64,000 bases of DNA from Pararge aegeria (GCF_905163445.1 NC_053190.1:15006501-15070500); one strand, 5' to 3'; positions 1 to 12,560 are shown, numbered from the stretch's first letter. The notes: generated by a model not told the origin, from the letters alone. Translations and numbers: made by a program.

Positions 1-193
1 TTTACAAAAATATAGGGGTTTCGTGAAAGAAGTATAAATTTATTGCATAAAACCAGTAAGTTTTAGTAACATATTAGATCAATTCATGGAACTAATGAGC
101 TAAATTTAAAAAATAGACTTTTTGGGTCAGATTACTTATATGTGGCGGCAGATCAGAATACAGTTGTCACCACCCCTCGTCTTATAACTGTTA

Positions 194-300
194 ATAGAGA
201 AATATTTAACGGAGAACGGAAAGCAGCGTCTTCTGCGCAACTTCTACAATCTTCTGCGATCATCAAACCATCTGCCGACGTAATGGTTATGGGAAAACCT
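194..300. repeat. Exact 107-bp direct repeat, copy 1
   Basis: Identical to 1720-1826. The minus strand is open across it and reads like protein (FPITITSADGLMIAEDC). Flanks of the two copies are unrelated. Confidence 0.9.
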
Positions 301-396
301 TCCCGTTGGCCTTCAGTCCAGCAGTAAACTTTTATCAGATATAGATGATATTTGGCGTGAAAAGCCTTTAGGAAAACTTCACTAAAATCATCTTTT

Positions 397-661
397 GATG
401 GCCGACTTTCGCAGTGGGCAGCGACACTGCTTTGTGAGTCCATGGCCGTGGGTTCGATTCCCACAACTGGAACATGTTTGTGTGATGAACATGAATGTTT
501 TTAGTGTCTGGGTGTTTATCTGTATATTATAAGTATTTGTGTACATTATTCATAAAAATATTCATCCGTCATCTTAGTTCCCATAACACAAGCTAAGCTT
601 ACTTTGGGGCTAAATGGCGATGTGTGTATTGTCGTAGTATATTAATTTATTTGTTATTTAT
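397..661 (+). mobile_element. tRNA-derived SINE, family 1
   Basis: tRNA-like head with an A-box-like GCAGTGGGCAGCGAC stretch and B-box GGTTCGATTCCCAC, then the family body (GTGTCTGGGTGTTTATCTG) and a TTATTTATT-rich tail. One of about ten copies in the window. Confidence 0.85.
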
Positions 662-719
662 TTACCTCAATACTATGGGTGATAAGAAAATAATAAACGA
701 ACAGTAGGTACTTATAAAG

Positions 720-880
720 TGAGTAAACAGCCTTAGGGCGAAATTCACATAAATCAAATAAGGTTTACCTCGCACGTAGCGCGAGATGCGTGGTGAGGCT
801 GAATTATGTAATCATATCAGATCGTCCCGACACTCGATATTGCTTATGATGTGTTACATTACATTTCATATGACCCGTCA
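720..880 (+). repeat. Dispersed repeat, copy 1
   Basis: ACAGCCTTAGGGC, CCTCGCACGTAGCGC and AATCATATCAGATC are shared with 2170-2335; a partial third copy starts near 1350. Confidence 0.7.
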
Positions 881-1300
881 TGTTTTCCGCCCATTCAGAA
901 ACCGGCTTGTTCGGGAGGCTGGAAGTCTTCGAACCTATTAGCGAGACGATTCGTTATGACTCTCAAGAACAACTTGTAGACATACATCTTACAGCATACA
1001 TCTTAGCAGCTGGATGGGACTGTAGTTCTTCAGCAAGGTATTGTAACTTATTTGTTCAACAAGAACCACCACATTCCTTTGCTATGCCTTTGGTGGTGTG
1101 CCTTGGGGAATGACGGAATTGAACAATAGCGGCATAACTTTAAGTATTGGTTGTCCACCCGCTTTCAGGAGTTCTGCTGTGATTCCGTCATCACCTTAAT
1201 TTGTTTGAGAGTCATACTTATTTCGTACAGGCTGAAGTCCGGGATACCTTTAACTAAATCTTCAACAGTCTTCTGCGTTGAGGTGTACAATTACTGTCCA
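870..1300 (-). mobile_element. LINE reverse-transcriptase relic
   Basis: Translated on the minus strand with frame jumps it reads like the fingers region of a non-LTR reverse transcriptase: DDGITAELLKAGGQP, LKNY, then NRLANRFEDFQPPEQAGF. Several stops and shifts; not functional. Confidence 0.75.
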
Positions 1301-1349
1301 TAGAATTACTCAAGCCAATTTCACAGAAAATAATAGAGTGTGAATGTAC

Positions 1350-1430
1350 CTGATCATATCAGATCATCCCGACACTGGTTATAAGCCCTCACGAAATTGG
1401 TTATGGTTAATAAAATTACATTTAACGGAA
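1350..1430 (+). repeat. Dispersed repeat, partial copy
   Basis: Only the GATCATATCAGATCATCCCG part and the sequence after it are present. Confidence 0.55.
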
Positions 1431-1529
1431 GGTGATGAATTTGAATAACTAAGTAAAACCGTAATATAGCTGTCTCTGTCGTTTGGGAATGGATGATAAA
1501 TCAATTGTTTATTTAATTTGGAAGCCGAT

Positions 1530-1580
1530 ATACAAATATTGTAAGACTAATAAAATTTATTAGTCTTACAATATTTGTAT
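1530..1580. repeat. Perfect inverted repeat, 25-bp arms
   Basis: Arms 1530-1554 and 1556-1580 are exact reverse complements around a single A. AT-rich. Confidence 0.95.
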
Positions 1581-1719
1581 CTATGGATACGGCCATCTTG
1601 CCTTGGTATTGGTTCAAATACGGGAATTCCAAAATCAAAGTCGGCAATTTAGCAAATTCAATGTGATTTTGCATTTTAACTATTACACAGATTTAAGAGT
1701 GTCTACGGCTTAGTACACC

Positions 1720-1826
1720 ATAGAGAAATATTTAACGGAGAACGGAAAGCAGCGTCTTCTGCGCAACTTCTACAATCTTCTGCGATCATCAAACCATCTG
1801 CCGACGTAATGGTTATGGGAAAACCT
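1720..1826. repeat. Exact 107-bp direct repeat, copy 2
   Basis: Identical to 194-300. On the minus strand this copy is preceded by an acceptor-like AACCAG. Beyond its ends the similarity to copy 1 stops abruptly. Confidence 0.9.
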
Positions 1827-2169
1827 GGTTGGTTTGTTGGAAATGGACAACATTGTTATTATTATTTTATGGCTCCAAATCGAAATTAACGGTTTTTGTT
1901 CGTTTGCCACAATTTAGGAAAACCCTACTTTGCCGATTTTGATTCTATACGACTCAAATAAAACTCCATAACAGTAACTTCGATGAATAATTACTTAATG
2001 TTGCCTGCTTTAACGTAAAACAAATATAAACGAAATTCAAATACAAACATTCGAAACCAAACTATGTCATTATAGTTTTCGTACTTAAAGTTGACAATAT
2101 TTGCATAAGTATTTGTGGTTGGTTGGATCCTTAAGGAAGTAAAAAAAGAAGGAGATTAGTTGTTATAAA

Positions 2170-2335
2170 GTGCAACATGAAGCAACAGCCTTAGGGCAAA
2201 ACTCACATAAATCAAATAAAGTTTTCCTCGCACGTAGCGCAAGTTGCGCGGTGAGGGTGAATATGTAATCATATCAGATCATCCCGACACTTGATATAAG
2301 CCTCCTCGATACTGTGTGTTACATCACATTTCATA
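2170..2335 (+). repeat. Dispersed repeat, copy 2
   Basis: Same order of blocks as 720-880 with about 15% differences by eye. Confidence 0.7.
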
Positions 2336-2522
2336 TTAAGCGGTATGTATGAAATAAGTAGAAGAGCTTCTTGTGAAAGCTCGACCGAGGAAGTATTACC
2401 GTCATTGCAGTGTTCTAGTCTGAAAGGCGTAGTTGCTGGTGTAATTAAGGTAAATTAGGCTTAGCACCTACGCCTCAGGTTGATGGAGACAGGGTAGCAG
2501 TGTGTAGATGTGTTCCTTTTTA

Positions 2523-2758
2523 CAAAATAAATAAATAAATATACTACGACTACACACATGCTTGTTATGGGTACTGATATGACTAATGAATATTTTTATA
2601 AATAATATGCTTGAATACTTATGATATATACAGATAAATAGCCAGACACTGAAAAACATTCATATTCACCACACAAACATTCTCCAGTTGAGGGAATCGA
2701 GCCCACAGCCTTGGACTCAAAAAGCTGGGTCGCTGCCCACTGCGCCAATCGGCCGTCA
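2523..2758 (-). mobile_element. tRNA-derived SINE, family 1
   Basis: Minus-strand copy with intact head and B box. It lacks about 25 bp of the distal body relative to other copies. Confidence 0.8.
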
Positions 2759-2763
2759 AAATT

Positions 2764-3626
2764 ATTCTTGCATTGGGCATCATCAGTTGGGCCTTCTGCC
2801 GGTCCGCCATTATTACTATCTAATAAAAAAGCCAGTTGAGTAATGTACAGAAACTACTAACGTACTATAACAAAAATTAAAAAAAAACATGCGGGGCAGT
2901 GTTTTGTTTGGGACAGCCGATAGAAGTGAAAACTATATCTATGTACATATACAACTTGTAACAGAATTAGGAAACAATATTGAAGAAAGAATTAGAATAC
3001 TTCATAAAGAAAAAGAATTCAAAAGAAGCATATTTATTTTTCCATACAAACGAAATTAAGTGAAAAAAATCTCAAAACATTCTTAGTGTGTGACAATCCT
3101 ATTGAAGATAAATGACCGACACGCGCATAGTACCTACGCTACGTGATGCTTATCTAATAAAGTGACAGGAGTCACATGATTTCAATGTTGCATGTGATGT
3201 TAGGGACTTATCTGATCTCTTTCAGATAAAACGATGGCGGATTACCCAAAACTATTAGGTTTAGGTTTCGCAGGTAACTCTCAGAGACAGTACATAATAT
3301 ACCTCTAAAGTAGTCATATAGGTCATGGGAAGCGTGACGATGACTCGAGTTTCACGCGTTTTTCACTCAATAAGTAACAACAAAATACATAAACAAAGAA
3401 TACATAATAGAGCTCATGAAGGTGTTGCTCATGGCGCAAGTTCCATGATATTGGTTCACCTAAAAACTTCTCAACTTATCTAAAGAAGTTTCACTTCGAA
3501 AAAGAAATATTATGTTACATTTATATTTGTTTATAATTAGTTCACGAATTGTTTTCATTGTCGGAGGAGACCAGTGCCCTGTAGTAGTAATTTCTTTATT
3601 GAGAATGGTATTCTCAAATGAGTACA
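2764..3626. other. No gene seen
   Basis: AT-rich intergenic sequence with only short stop-riddled frames. Confidence 0.6.
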
Positions 3627-3754
3627 CTGAAAAATATTCATGTTCACCATACAAACATTCTTCAGTTGTGGGAATCGAACCCACAGCCACGCATGTAGCA
3701 CGGACGGACTCAGAAAGCATGGTCGCTGCCCACCGCGCCAATCGTCCGTCAAAA
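3627..3754 (-). mobile_element. tRNA-derived SINE, family 1, 3'-truncated
   Basis: Only the tRNA-like head and the start of the body remain, with a small insertion inside the head. Confidence 0.75.
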
Positions 3755-5198
3755 TATTAAGTAGGTCGGTAATTTCTTTATTCAGAATACCGGTAAGGGT
3801 ACAGAATTGATTCAATAAACATTTTCCAACGAATGATGAAATAAAACACCTCAGTATAAAGCAGAGATGACGAAATTTAGTTCAAATCCCAAATAGTCTG
3901 GTGTAGTCCTCTTTAGTCCTCTCTTTTAGGAGAACAAATTCGATTCACTTTGCACTCTTACAACATGCTTTAATGATGAAGAATAGCAACTTGGCAAAAC
4001 CCTGAATGCCCGAGTTCGTTCTCAAAACTGTATGAAGTCAACCAATCCGTACTTGCAGCATGATGGTTTACAGCCTACAGTCTTCTTATCCCGAGAGAAG
4101 ATCCGAGATGATGATGAATAATTTAGTTCAGGTAAAGGTCGGTCTTTTATTTTTATTCCAAATTCCAAATTAATTTATTTCAAGAAAGCATACTGAAAGG
4201 CATTTTGAAACGTCAAGTATGCATGTTTGTAGTTACTTCCACCTACACCTATTGTTACTAGCTGTAGTGTTTTAAATGCCACTCTGAACCTAGTTAGTGT
4301 CTACATAATCACGTCACAAATTTTCAAAGCTTAAATCTCCGGCATTACGTGGTGCATACCCATCATGTCGGTAGTTAAACTTTTTATTTCCGTGATGAAT
4401 ACTTTAGTGATGACTTGATGAAATAAATACTCATACCTCTAGCTCTCTGGGGCACTAGAGAAAGAATGACTTACGTAAACATGGGACAAAACATCTGTCA
4501 CGTTTTCCTCGGGAATCCTCGGGGAATGAATGACATTACAGAGTTTAAATTAAAACTAAATACGATTTTCAAAACAAAGCTCACTAAATCAACTTAACTT
4601 ACTATATCGAGAAATTCTTGATAGAAAACCCAGTATCCATCTTAAAAATGTCGTCTTGACTATGCAGGGCCCACCTGAATACAAAAGTGGCTACACCAAA
4701 ATGGTTTAGAGTGCTTAGGTTGGTTGGGATGGTTTAGGTACTTCCGCAAGACCAACAAAATAAATTCATATCCAAGATTAATTTACTTTTCTAAACGACT
4801 AGAAGGCAAAATAACCTCAGCGTAATCAAGATAAAGCGACAGTAATAACCTACAGCGGAATAAACGAAAGAAAATCCCATCCGTAAAAGTGGATGAGACT
4901 CGCGGAGATCGCTCGAAACATAAAGCCGTCACAGGAAATCCGTCATTAGGGCATAAAGGGAAAACGATCTGTTGTTACGATCTACGTGTTTTATTTGAAA
5001 ATTACCGTACACAAGTACGGGTTTCTCAGCGCATTCGCTTTTAGCTTACCGCCTCGACTGTAAAATGCAATGTAATTTACATTCGACATTTCACTCGATT
5101 CATTATCTGCTATTACAATTGTTGCGAATTATTAATTAGAATAATTAGTGCGAATTTTGTTGCCTAAAAGGACAAACTATAGCTTTTGCATGTTTATA
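3755..5198. other. No gene seen
   Basis: Intergenic; no recognisable repeat or exon on either strand. Confidence 0.5.
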
Positions 5199-5477
5199 AT
5201 AAATAAATAAATAAATAAATATAAATATACTACGGCAATACACACATCGCCATCTAGTCCCAAAGAAAGCGTAGCTTGTGTTATGGATACTAAGATAACT
5301 AATGAATATTTTTTATGAATAATATACATAAATAATTATAATATATAGATAAACACCCAGACACTGAAAAACATTCATGTTCATCACACAAATATTGTCC
5401 AGTTGTGGGAATCGAACCCACGGCCTTGGACTCAGAAAGCAGGGTCGCTGCTCACTGCGCCAATCGGCCATCAAATA
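5199..5477 (-). mobile_element. tRNA-derived SINE, family 1
   Basis: Full-length minus-strand copy. The AAAT repeat run at its left edge is the A/T tail. Confidence 0.85.
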
Positions 5478-7124
5478 ATGTTTTTATGTAGGAAAAAGTT
5501 AAAGTTTGCAGTCGGAATTGGAGTTAACTGGTACTGGTGGTATATCTACACGTAAGGTTAAAGCGTTAGGTATGCCTGCCTTCTCCATGCGAGTCATTCG
5601 GTTGCCTCTGTCGGAGGTTGGATATTATCGTCTTAAGGCCGCTATACTTGTTTACATCATTGCGACTATTTCATAGCAGTGTAGGTAGAGATTCGATTTT
5701 AACCGACAGCACAAGTTTTTTATTTCCATAATATTATAAAGATTTTATAGGTTTCATCAAATCTATGCAACCATTTTAGCATAATGAGGATAATAATAAC
5801 CTTCTAACAGAATTTATCTATACTTATATTTGTTATAAACGGTTTATAAATCTACATAACTTTCAAACCAGCAAACTGTACCTAAATATGCAAAAACCAT
5901 GAATCCGTTGCCCTGTCGCTGCGTAAAAGAAAAACAAACGAACTTTTTTAGGGAAAGAAAGTTACTGTTTTCTGTAAATATCATGACATAATTGTTTCTA
6001 AAGCTTGAAAGTGTAAAAGCTAATTGCAATTTTACTTACAGGCACAGAAAATAATAGAATGATTACCTATGTGTCCGAACGCTTCAAATAATTTTTTCGG
6101 TGCATTTATAATTAATGTTAAAGCTCCTAACGTAATTTAGTTCATTACGACGTCATTAGTGTGGCACCTGTCGTTTTTCATGGATAATGCGTGATAAGCA
6201 GACTGATTCTATAAAATAAATAAATCGATTGATTTAAAATAATATAAATTATTACTCATTTTAACAACTGTGATAATTAATTAAATTTTATTGTTCTATG
6301 ACGTTTTCAAGATAGATAACGGTGTTGTAAAATAAGAATAATATAACGCTGTCTACGCAGTATCTAGTCGCCTAGTTTAGGTAGCATTCGAGATTCAATG
6401 TATTATTTTTACTAAAATTGCCACGGTACGCTAGTCAATATAATTTTCCAATTAGTTTTAATTGCGCCATCTTTGTCTAGCATCAAGAATCAAATAGAAC
6501 AGCGCCATCTGTTACAAATAGCAAGAACCACCAGGAATTATAGCGAATGCGAACGGTTCGAATCAGAAATGGCTATTTGAACTTGGGGCTTTGTTAACAT
6601 AGTTCTCTACTTAAAAAATAGAGGGCGCGAATCGTTTACCTTTATTTAATTAAGCGTTAATACTTCTGGGGCTCTATCTTTATTTTTTTGGTTCGTTTTA
6701 TATGCGCAAATATTAAAATCTCCATTTTAAAATCTTCATTCTACTATTTTAGTGTGCGTTGAATTGTTGACAAAATTAAATTGTAGATGTAGAACTTATT
6801 TTACATACTTGTTATACCTAGAACTATTATTTACGATTGAACTTAGAACTTAAGGCACAGTTAGAGCGATTGTACTAAATTTGTTGATTTTTATTTATCA
6901 TATTTCTTGTACATGCTACAAAAACGTAGATATTAAGCGTAATTCATGATCTACATATCCTGCCACGACTGGCGTGCAAGAGTGATTATTATCATCTTCC
7001 TTTCATCCGACTTGCTTTACTTTTCATAGGTCATTTTATGTTACCTAAATATAACCGAAATAGTTTAAGTATACACATACCTATCGTAACTTCTCATTAG
7101 CGTTATAAATAGGCTACATAAGTA
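5478..7124. other. No gene seen; 3' flank of the transporter
   Basis: AT-rich intergenic sequence between a SINE and the transporter poly-A signal; nothing recognised. Confidence 0.5.
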
Positions 7125-7130
7125 TTTATT
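7125..7130 (-). terminator. Candidate polyadenylation signal of the sugar transporter
   Basis: AATAAA on the minus strand about 85 nt after the transporter stop codon. A second AATAAA overlaps the stop itself (7213-7218) but leaves no room for a 3' UTR. Position fits; transcript data would be needed to choose. Confidence 0.5.
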
Positions 7131-7213
7131 AAAGCATCATACAAATACTTAATGATAGCCAAAAACAACTTATTAAGGTACCCAAAAATAACAATTTCTG
7201 CTTTAAAAACTGT

Positions 7214-10200
7214 TTATTCAATAAAATCACTAACCAGATCATTCTGTTGTTTTTTCTTCTTAGAAAGACACTTATAGATTTCCACCAGGCTCTTTCCTTT
7301 AGTCTCCGGGATAACAATTACAACATAAATCGCCATGAAAATGCACACGACCCCAAAGAAATAAAATGCAACGTGGATCCCAATAGAATTAGCTAACGGT
7401 TTGAAAAAGAGAAGTTGCAGGAAATCGAAAAATGAGGCAACTGACATTGTTATCGCCATTACAGTCCCTCGATACTGAAAAAAGAAAAAGATTTTTTTTT
7501 TAATACACAAAACAACACACAGCAATGTGCTGTGTGTTGCGTTGTGAGAGAAGATAATCAGCAATTCGACGCCTTTGATCTCGTAGTAATCTTGTAGTAA
7601 TTTTTGCGAATATATATTTAATATATTTTATATCAAGAGGATGCTCAGCTTTATTGGCTAGTTTAGTCTGATAAACTGCATTGAAACAGGGGAATATGTA
7701 GGTACCATTCTTCAATGTGAGAGGTGGGTTTTTACCTAAGAATCGGAGACCTCTCAGGTATGCAGGTTTCCTCACGATGTTTTCCTTCACCGTTGAAGAA
7801 AGTGATATTTTTATTGCTTATAACGCACCTAACTGAAATATTATAGAGGTGCTGGGATTCGAACTCGCCCCACGAAAGTGAAGTCAAAGTCCTGCCTACT
7901 AGGCTATCACCGCTGATGATTAGTAATAGGCTTAAATAGATATAATGTTTTTACATACTAATGTATAACTTCTGCCATTGCTTGTTATTTTATTTAATAA
8001 AAACGGGTCATAGATCGTAATAGCAAAAGTTATTGATAGTCTGCTTTCCATATTATAACGTTCAATCGATATTCCAAATGGATGAATCCACGCATAAAGC
8101 ATAATACTCGTAAGGCAAGTTATTAAAAAAAAGAAGATACATTGGTAAATACGAGGTGGTATTGAAAAATTCCGGTGTAAGGGGCCTGTAAAAAGACAAA
8201 AAACGATCGCGACGGGCAAAAGTCACCACTAATCATCAATAACCGAAATGAGAACAATGATGTTTATCAATTTTATGATGTTTGAGTTAATACTGAGTTA
8301 CACTGTAATAAGTTATATGAGAACAACTAAGTGGAAAAATATAACTTACTTTATAGGAAAATATTTCTCCTGTTATAACAATAGATATCGGCTGCAAACC
8401 GCAAGCGTCGCAGAATATGCACAAACATAATGTCACTATAGGTATCCAGTTAGGAGTGACTGCACCGTAGTCCTTGGCCACAAACCAGGATGCCAGAGCA
8501 CACATACTTAGTCCAGATATCAAGGATGTTATTGAAAGTAAAGGCTGGAATTAGAATAGCATGAAAAATTCGTTAATCTATTGAGTTTCAACTTACTACC
8601 GTGCACAATACATTTTTGTTGTTATTGATAAACTCTAAAACCACTGGAAATCTTACTAATTTTATAAATGTGAAAGTGTTGATGTTTGTTACTCAATCAC
8701 GCAAAAACGGCTGAACGGATTTGGATGAAATTTGGCATATATTAAGTATATCCCGATTCCTTAAGTAGTTCCCGAGGGAAAAATTTTTACGAGCTAAGCC
8801 GCGGGCAGACTGCTTTAAAATTAGGTATGCATGTCACCTATGCTATGGAAAAGGAAATGTACTTTTTATACCGATCTCTGAAATAGTCCCCGTGGTAGGA
8901 TTAAAAACTGTTAACGAGCGAAGCTTCAAACCCAATTCTGAAGTCCACACAGACCAACCGCAGGCAGAAGCTAGTATTTAATAATTCCTTTATCATTTGA
9001 AATTTATTTTTAAAAGAAAAGTTATATTTAATTTCAGTAATCATACTTTTTTGAAAATTATTTCACACCGGAAAAGCGGTATTTGTGATGCACAACCTAA
9101 TTTAAATCTAAACTACACTAAATGGTCTAGAAAATATAGTATAATAAAAACACTACACTAATATAACAGTAATACTAAATATTGGACTAAAAAATATTTA
9201 ATATTTAAATAGTTATATATATTAAGATGTAAATAAGCTTAGCTAGCAACGCTGTCATCATAAAACATATATATCTCTGTTTACTGACGCTCACATAATT
9301 TGTTTATATTACTATGTAGTCAGCCAAACTGATAAAGATATCGTATACCTTTCTTCCAGCTTTCTCTACAATACTAGATGCCAGCATGGATCCAGTTACT
9401 TGAACTACACCCAGCAATATTGCTTGCTGGTTGGGACTCAACACTAAACTTCTGTCAGTTGAAGCTAAAGCGAAAATTTCCCCAGCAAAGTTCAGAACAG
9501 GAACAGCACCGCATATCTCACGAGCTAGTGTTACTATCAAAGCTATGTAAAAAGCTTTGGATAGTATATTGTCCTTTACTGAAAAAAATATTAAAGCCAT
9601 TAATCAATATTTTTGCGTTTCATTCAATTCGTTGTTAATATTTAATCTATTCAAAATCATCAAGAAGTTTTATATTTTTTCTACTCTACACTGTAGATTC
9701 AATTCTAAATTCAATATCCCTTCTGAAGTTTTTGGATTGGATTGATTACTAACGTCGAGCGTTGATCTAGTTGGTTACAGTTGTATTGATATAAATTTAA
9801 TGGCAAGCTAGTGTTTACATAAACATAATGATCCTAATGAATGTTCAACTGCACCTAAGCTAGCTTTATGATTATTAAAATGTAAATTTTCACTTTTACT
9901 TTCTTACTAATTGTACGAAGTAGAAATCGATTGCTTTCCTTATCATTAACCTGTTCCTTTTTTATAACCTCTAATTCACTTTTAATTGACTGATCATCTT
10001 CAACTTTGCAACGAAGCCAAGCCATTACCCTTGCAGCTTCCTAAAAGTACATAAAAACAAAAAACGGTTACATTAAAATAAAACGACATTAAGGTGATGT
10101 TGCAACCGCATTTTACTTACCTCAATATTAGAAGTTTTAACTAAGTACGAAGGTGAATCAGGCATCATCATGAATAAGATGAGGTGAAACGTTGGCAGTG

Positions 10201-11641
10201 ATAAGCAGATCCAGAGGACGGTACGGTAAGTCAATAAATCTCCGATTATGTATAGAAATAAGTTGCCAGATGTGTGAAATAAAATTACCTGAAACAGTAT
10301 TAAAATTCTGTCATTATCAGTAGACTAAATTGTTAGTGTACATAATGCTCCTTTATACATTAATTATACGAGTCTTATTGTGTCCGTGTTTCATTTATTA
10401 CGGATCCCCACGAGACTTTTAAATATTCCTGGTTTTCTGTGATGTTCCTGGGATGCAAACTATTTTCACCAAAATTCGTCAAACTTGGTGCAGTAGTTGA
10501 GTCAAAAAAGAAACACATATTTATAATATTATAAGATATAGATTTTATCCATAATAAACAGATTTTAGAACTAATACGGTTTAAAAAAACAAATTCTGTT
10601 GGCTTATGTTTACTTCTTTAACTAAATAATCTTACCAAACATCCCAGAGCTCCACGAATGCTATCATCACTTATCTCTTTAGTGTATATTGGACAGGTAA
10701 CGTAGCAACCTGACATTGTAATACCTACTAAAGCTCGAGCAAGAATCAGAGCCCAAACCTCGAACGATGAGAGCATAAGAATCCAACTTGCCTTAAAAAG
10801 AAAATGAAATCTAAAATAATATTAAATCGAATATAATAGAAATGAGTAAATCAACTGAAGTCATCTTAGTGTAGGAACAGTAAAGTTCAAGTACTCGGGT
10901 AGTAGTTAAGGTAAGTAGTTAATGAATCATAATAATAGATTGACTTACAGCACCAGTAGACGAAATGAAAATTAAAGTGATTTTCCTTCCAAAAGTATCC
11001 CCCAAAAATGCCATCAAAAAGTTTCCTGGTATGCATGTTAAATATGCAACTGCTGCCATCCATGATACCTACAAAGATTTTACTATATAAAATAATAAAG
11101 ATATATTTCACGAAATCATTATAATGTCATTAACATGAATAAATATTCAAAACGTAAAATTTTTGTCTATAGGAATTGTTGTTCGTTATCATAATATATA
11201 GTTTATCGAAATTAACCTCAATATCTGTCAAAGGTTCTCCTCTTGGAGAATCTTTTGATTGTAACAAGAGTGTCATTGGAGACATCCATCCTATACTTGC
11301 ACCATAGGCGAACACGGGAAAGTTGACTGAAATTAAATATTCAAATCAATAAGTTTTGAGCATACATTTTTTTGTGGTTAATCATCTTAGAAGTAGTTCT
11401 ACGGGCTCATACCACGATAATATTATGGGATTTGTCGATATTTTTGACAAAGTTGCATGAAAAACATAACAGTCCTTGATTAAGTAACTGTCAATTGTTA
11501 AAGAAAAAATATTAGAGAAAAAAGAAAAGATATCTGTTGTAAGAATGTTATTCTTACAATAGCTCTTGACTTACTCAGCACCGCGCAAATTATCTGATTG
11601 ATCTTGCTCCCTTCATTAAACAATCCATAATACTTTTTCAT
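7214..11641 (-). CDS. Facilitative sugar transporter, Tret1-like (479 aa, 9 exons)
   Basis: Predicted plasma-membrane sugar carrier of the major facilitator superfamily, sugar-porter family, probably moving trehalose or another hexose. Exons in coding order: 11641-11575, 11326-11217, 11068-10949, 10791-10636, 10288-10121, 10040-9908, 9578-9349, 8544-8350, 7474-7214. All introns are GT-AG, phases match, and the 1440 nt give 479 residues plus TAA, the usual family length. Family signatures seen: D83...GRK (86-88) in the loop after TM2; PIYTKEISDDSIRG (133-146) after TM4; PDSPSYL (194-200), a variant of PESPRYL, after TM6; EKAGRK (323-328); TGEIF (386-390) in TM10; PETKG (449-453) after TM12. 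The start is the first ATG (MKKYYGLFNEG). Oddity: the usual QLSG motif of TM7 reads REICG (271-275). Family membership is secure; the substrate is inferred. Confidence 0.93.
7513..7539. repeat. Short inverted repeat in transporter intron 8
   Basis: CAACACACAGCA, 3-bp loop, TGCTGTGTGTTG, about 40 bp before the acceptor of the last transporter exon. Confidence 0.85.
7744..7916 (-). mobile_element. tRNA-derived SINE, family 2 (transporter intron 8)
   Basis: Minus-strand head GCGGTGATAGCCTAGTAGG, B box GAGTTCGAATCCCAG, then the family core GAAGGAAAACATCGTGAGG. Truncated 3'. Lies in the intron before the last transporter exon. Confidence 0.75.
8665..8974 (+). repeat. Dispersed repeat (transporter intron 7)
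   Basis: ACGGCTGAACGGATTTGGAT, GAGCTAAGCCGCGGGCAGAC and a final GCAGAAGCTAGT are shared in the same order with 54781-55131 on the minus strand. No frame. Confidence 0.65.
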
Positions 11642-12199
11642 TGCTCAAGGAATACACAAAATTGTAATAGAAAACACAATTTACTAAAACACTCTGAATT
11701 AAAAAACAAACAAATTATTAATAAAATCTATGACTTGATAAACACTTCGTTGTATAAAAGTTCTATTTACTTTCTTTACCAATTGACAAATATGAATAAG
11801 ACGTTTGTTTCAGCGTATCTTTATGAAACTGAGTTTATAACGCTGTTCATTGAATGTGCCTCTGAGATGGTATGTTTCTTTTTAAGGCTTCTCATAAACG
11901 TTGGTTTGATTAAAAATATACCACTGCGTTGAGAGGAATAAAATGTAATGTTTTTTTAATCTTGAAAATTAGCTCTTTGATTAAACTTAGTCGAGTTGTT
12001 CTTTTTTATGATTTTAATTGGCTTTAGGACGTTCTAAGTAATAATAAATAATAAATAAATAAAACGAAGGCTTCTGTTAAAAGTTGTATAGTTAACACTT
12101 CGTATTATTATCATTATTAGGATCGAGCGAAAAACACATTTCTACATATTTGTTTTGCTTAGTTTATTATTAAAATAAAATATTAAAATGTGGTCAGTG

Positions 12200-12370
12200 G
12201 ATGTCTACGCATTACCGTGGTGTCACCTGGTACAAGGTGCCAACTGAAAATCAGCACTGTATGCTCCCACTGGCGCATGCAGCACAATGCTGAGCTGGCA
12301 CCTTTTCTCTAGGTTGTGCCACACATAACATACGTGGTGTCGTTAATATTGTAATGTGTGGCGCAACGTA
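12200..12370 (-). mobile_element. LINE-like dispersed repeat fragment
   Basis: GGTGTCACCTGGTACAAGGT and CTCCCACTGGCGCATGCAGC resemble a Daphne-type LINE 3' region that I recall from other Lepidoptera; no frame survives. Confidence 0.45.
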
Positions 12371-12439
12371 AAAAATATTTTTTTTCTTCTTTTCTTTCTT
12401 ACATTATTTTTAATGGTTATACAAATAGAAATACGGAAT

Positions 12440-12560
12440 CTGTGTAAATTTCAACTCTGTACCTATTACGACCCCAACAAGCGGACGGACGGGCGAACAG
12501 CGGAGTTTTTGTAAAAGGGTTCCACTGGCTCTCTTGGGGTAAAAAAAAACCCTAAAACAG
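12440..12560 (+). repeat. Dispersed repeat fragment
   Basis: The GCGGACGGACGGGCGAACAG block followed by a GGGTTCC...GGGGTAAAAA...CCCTAAA pattern is a common interspersed repeat end in insects. No coding capacity. Confidence 0.45.

Noticed and set aside
880..1113. 77-codon plus-strand frame
   Set aside because: It is antisense to a decayed LINE reverse transcriptase readable on the minus strand.
7932..8219. 95-codon minus-strand frame with hydrophobic residues, inside the transporter gene
   Set aside because: It falls in the intron between exons 8 and 9, whose ends join perfectly without it. Adding it would break the conserved TGEIF-YRGT junction.
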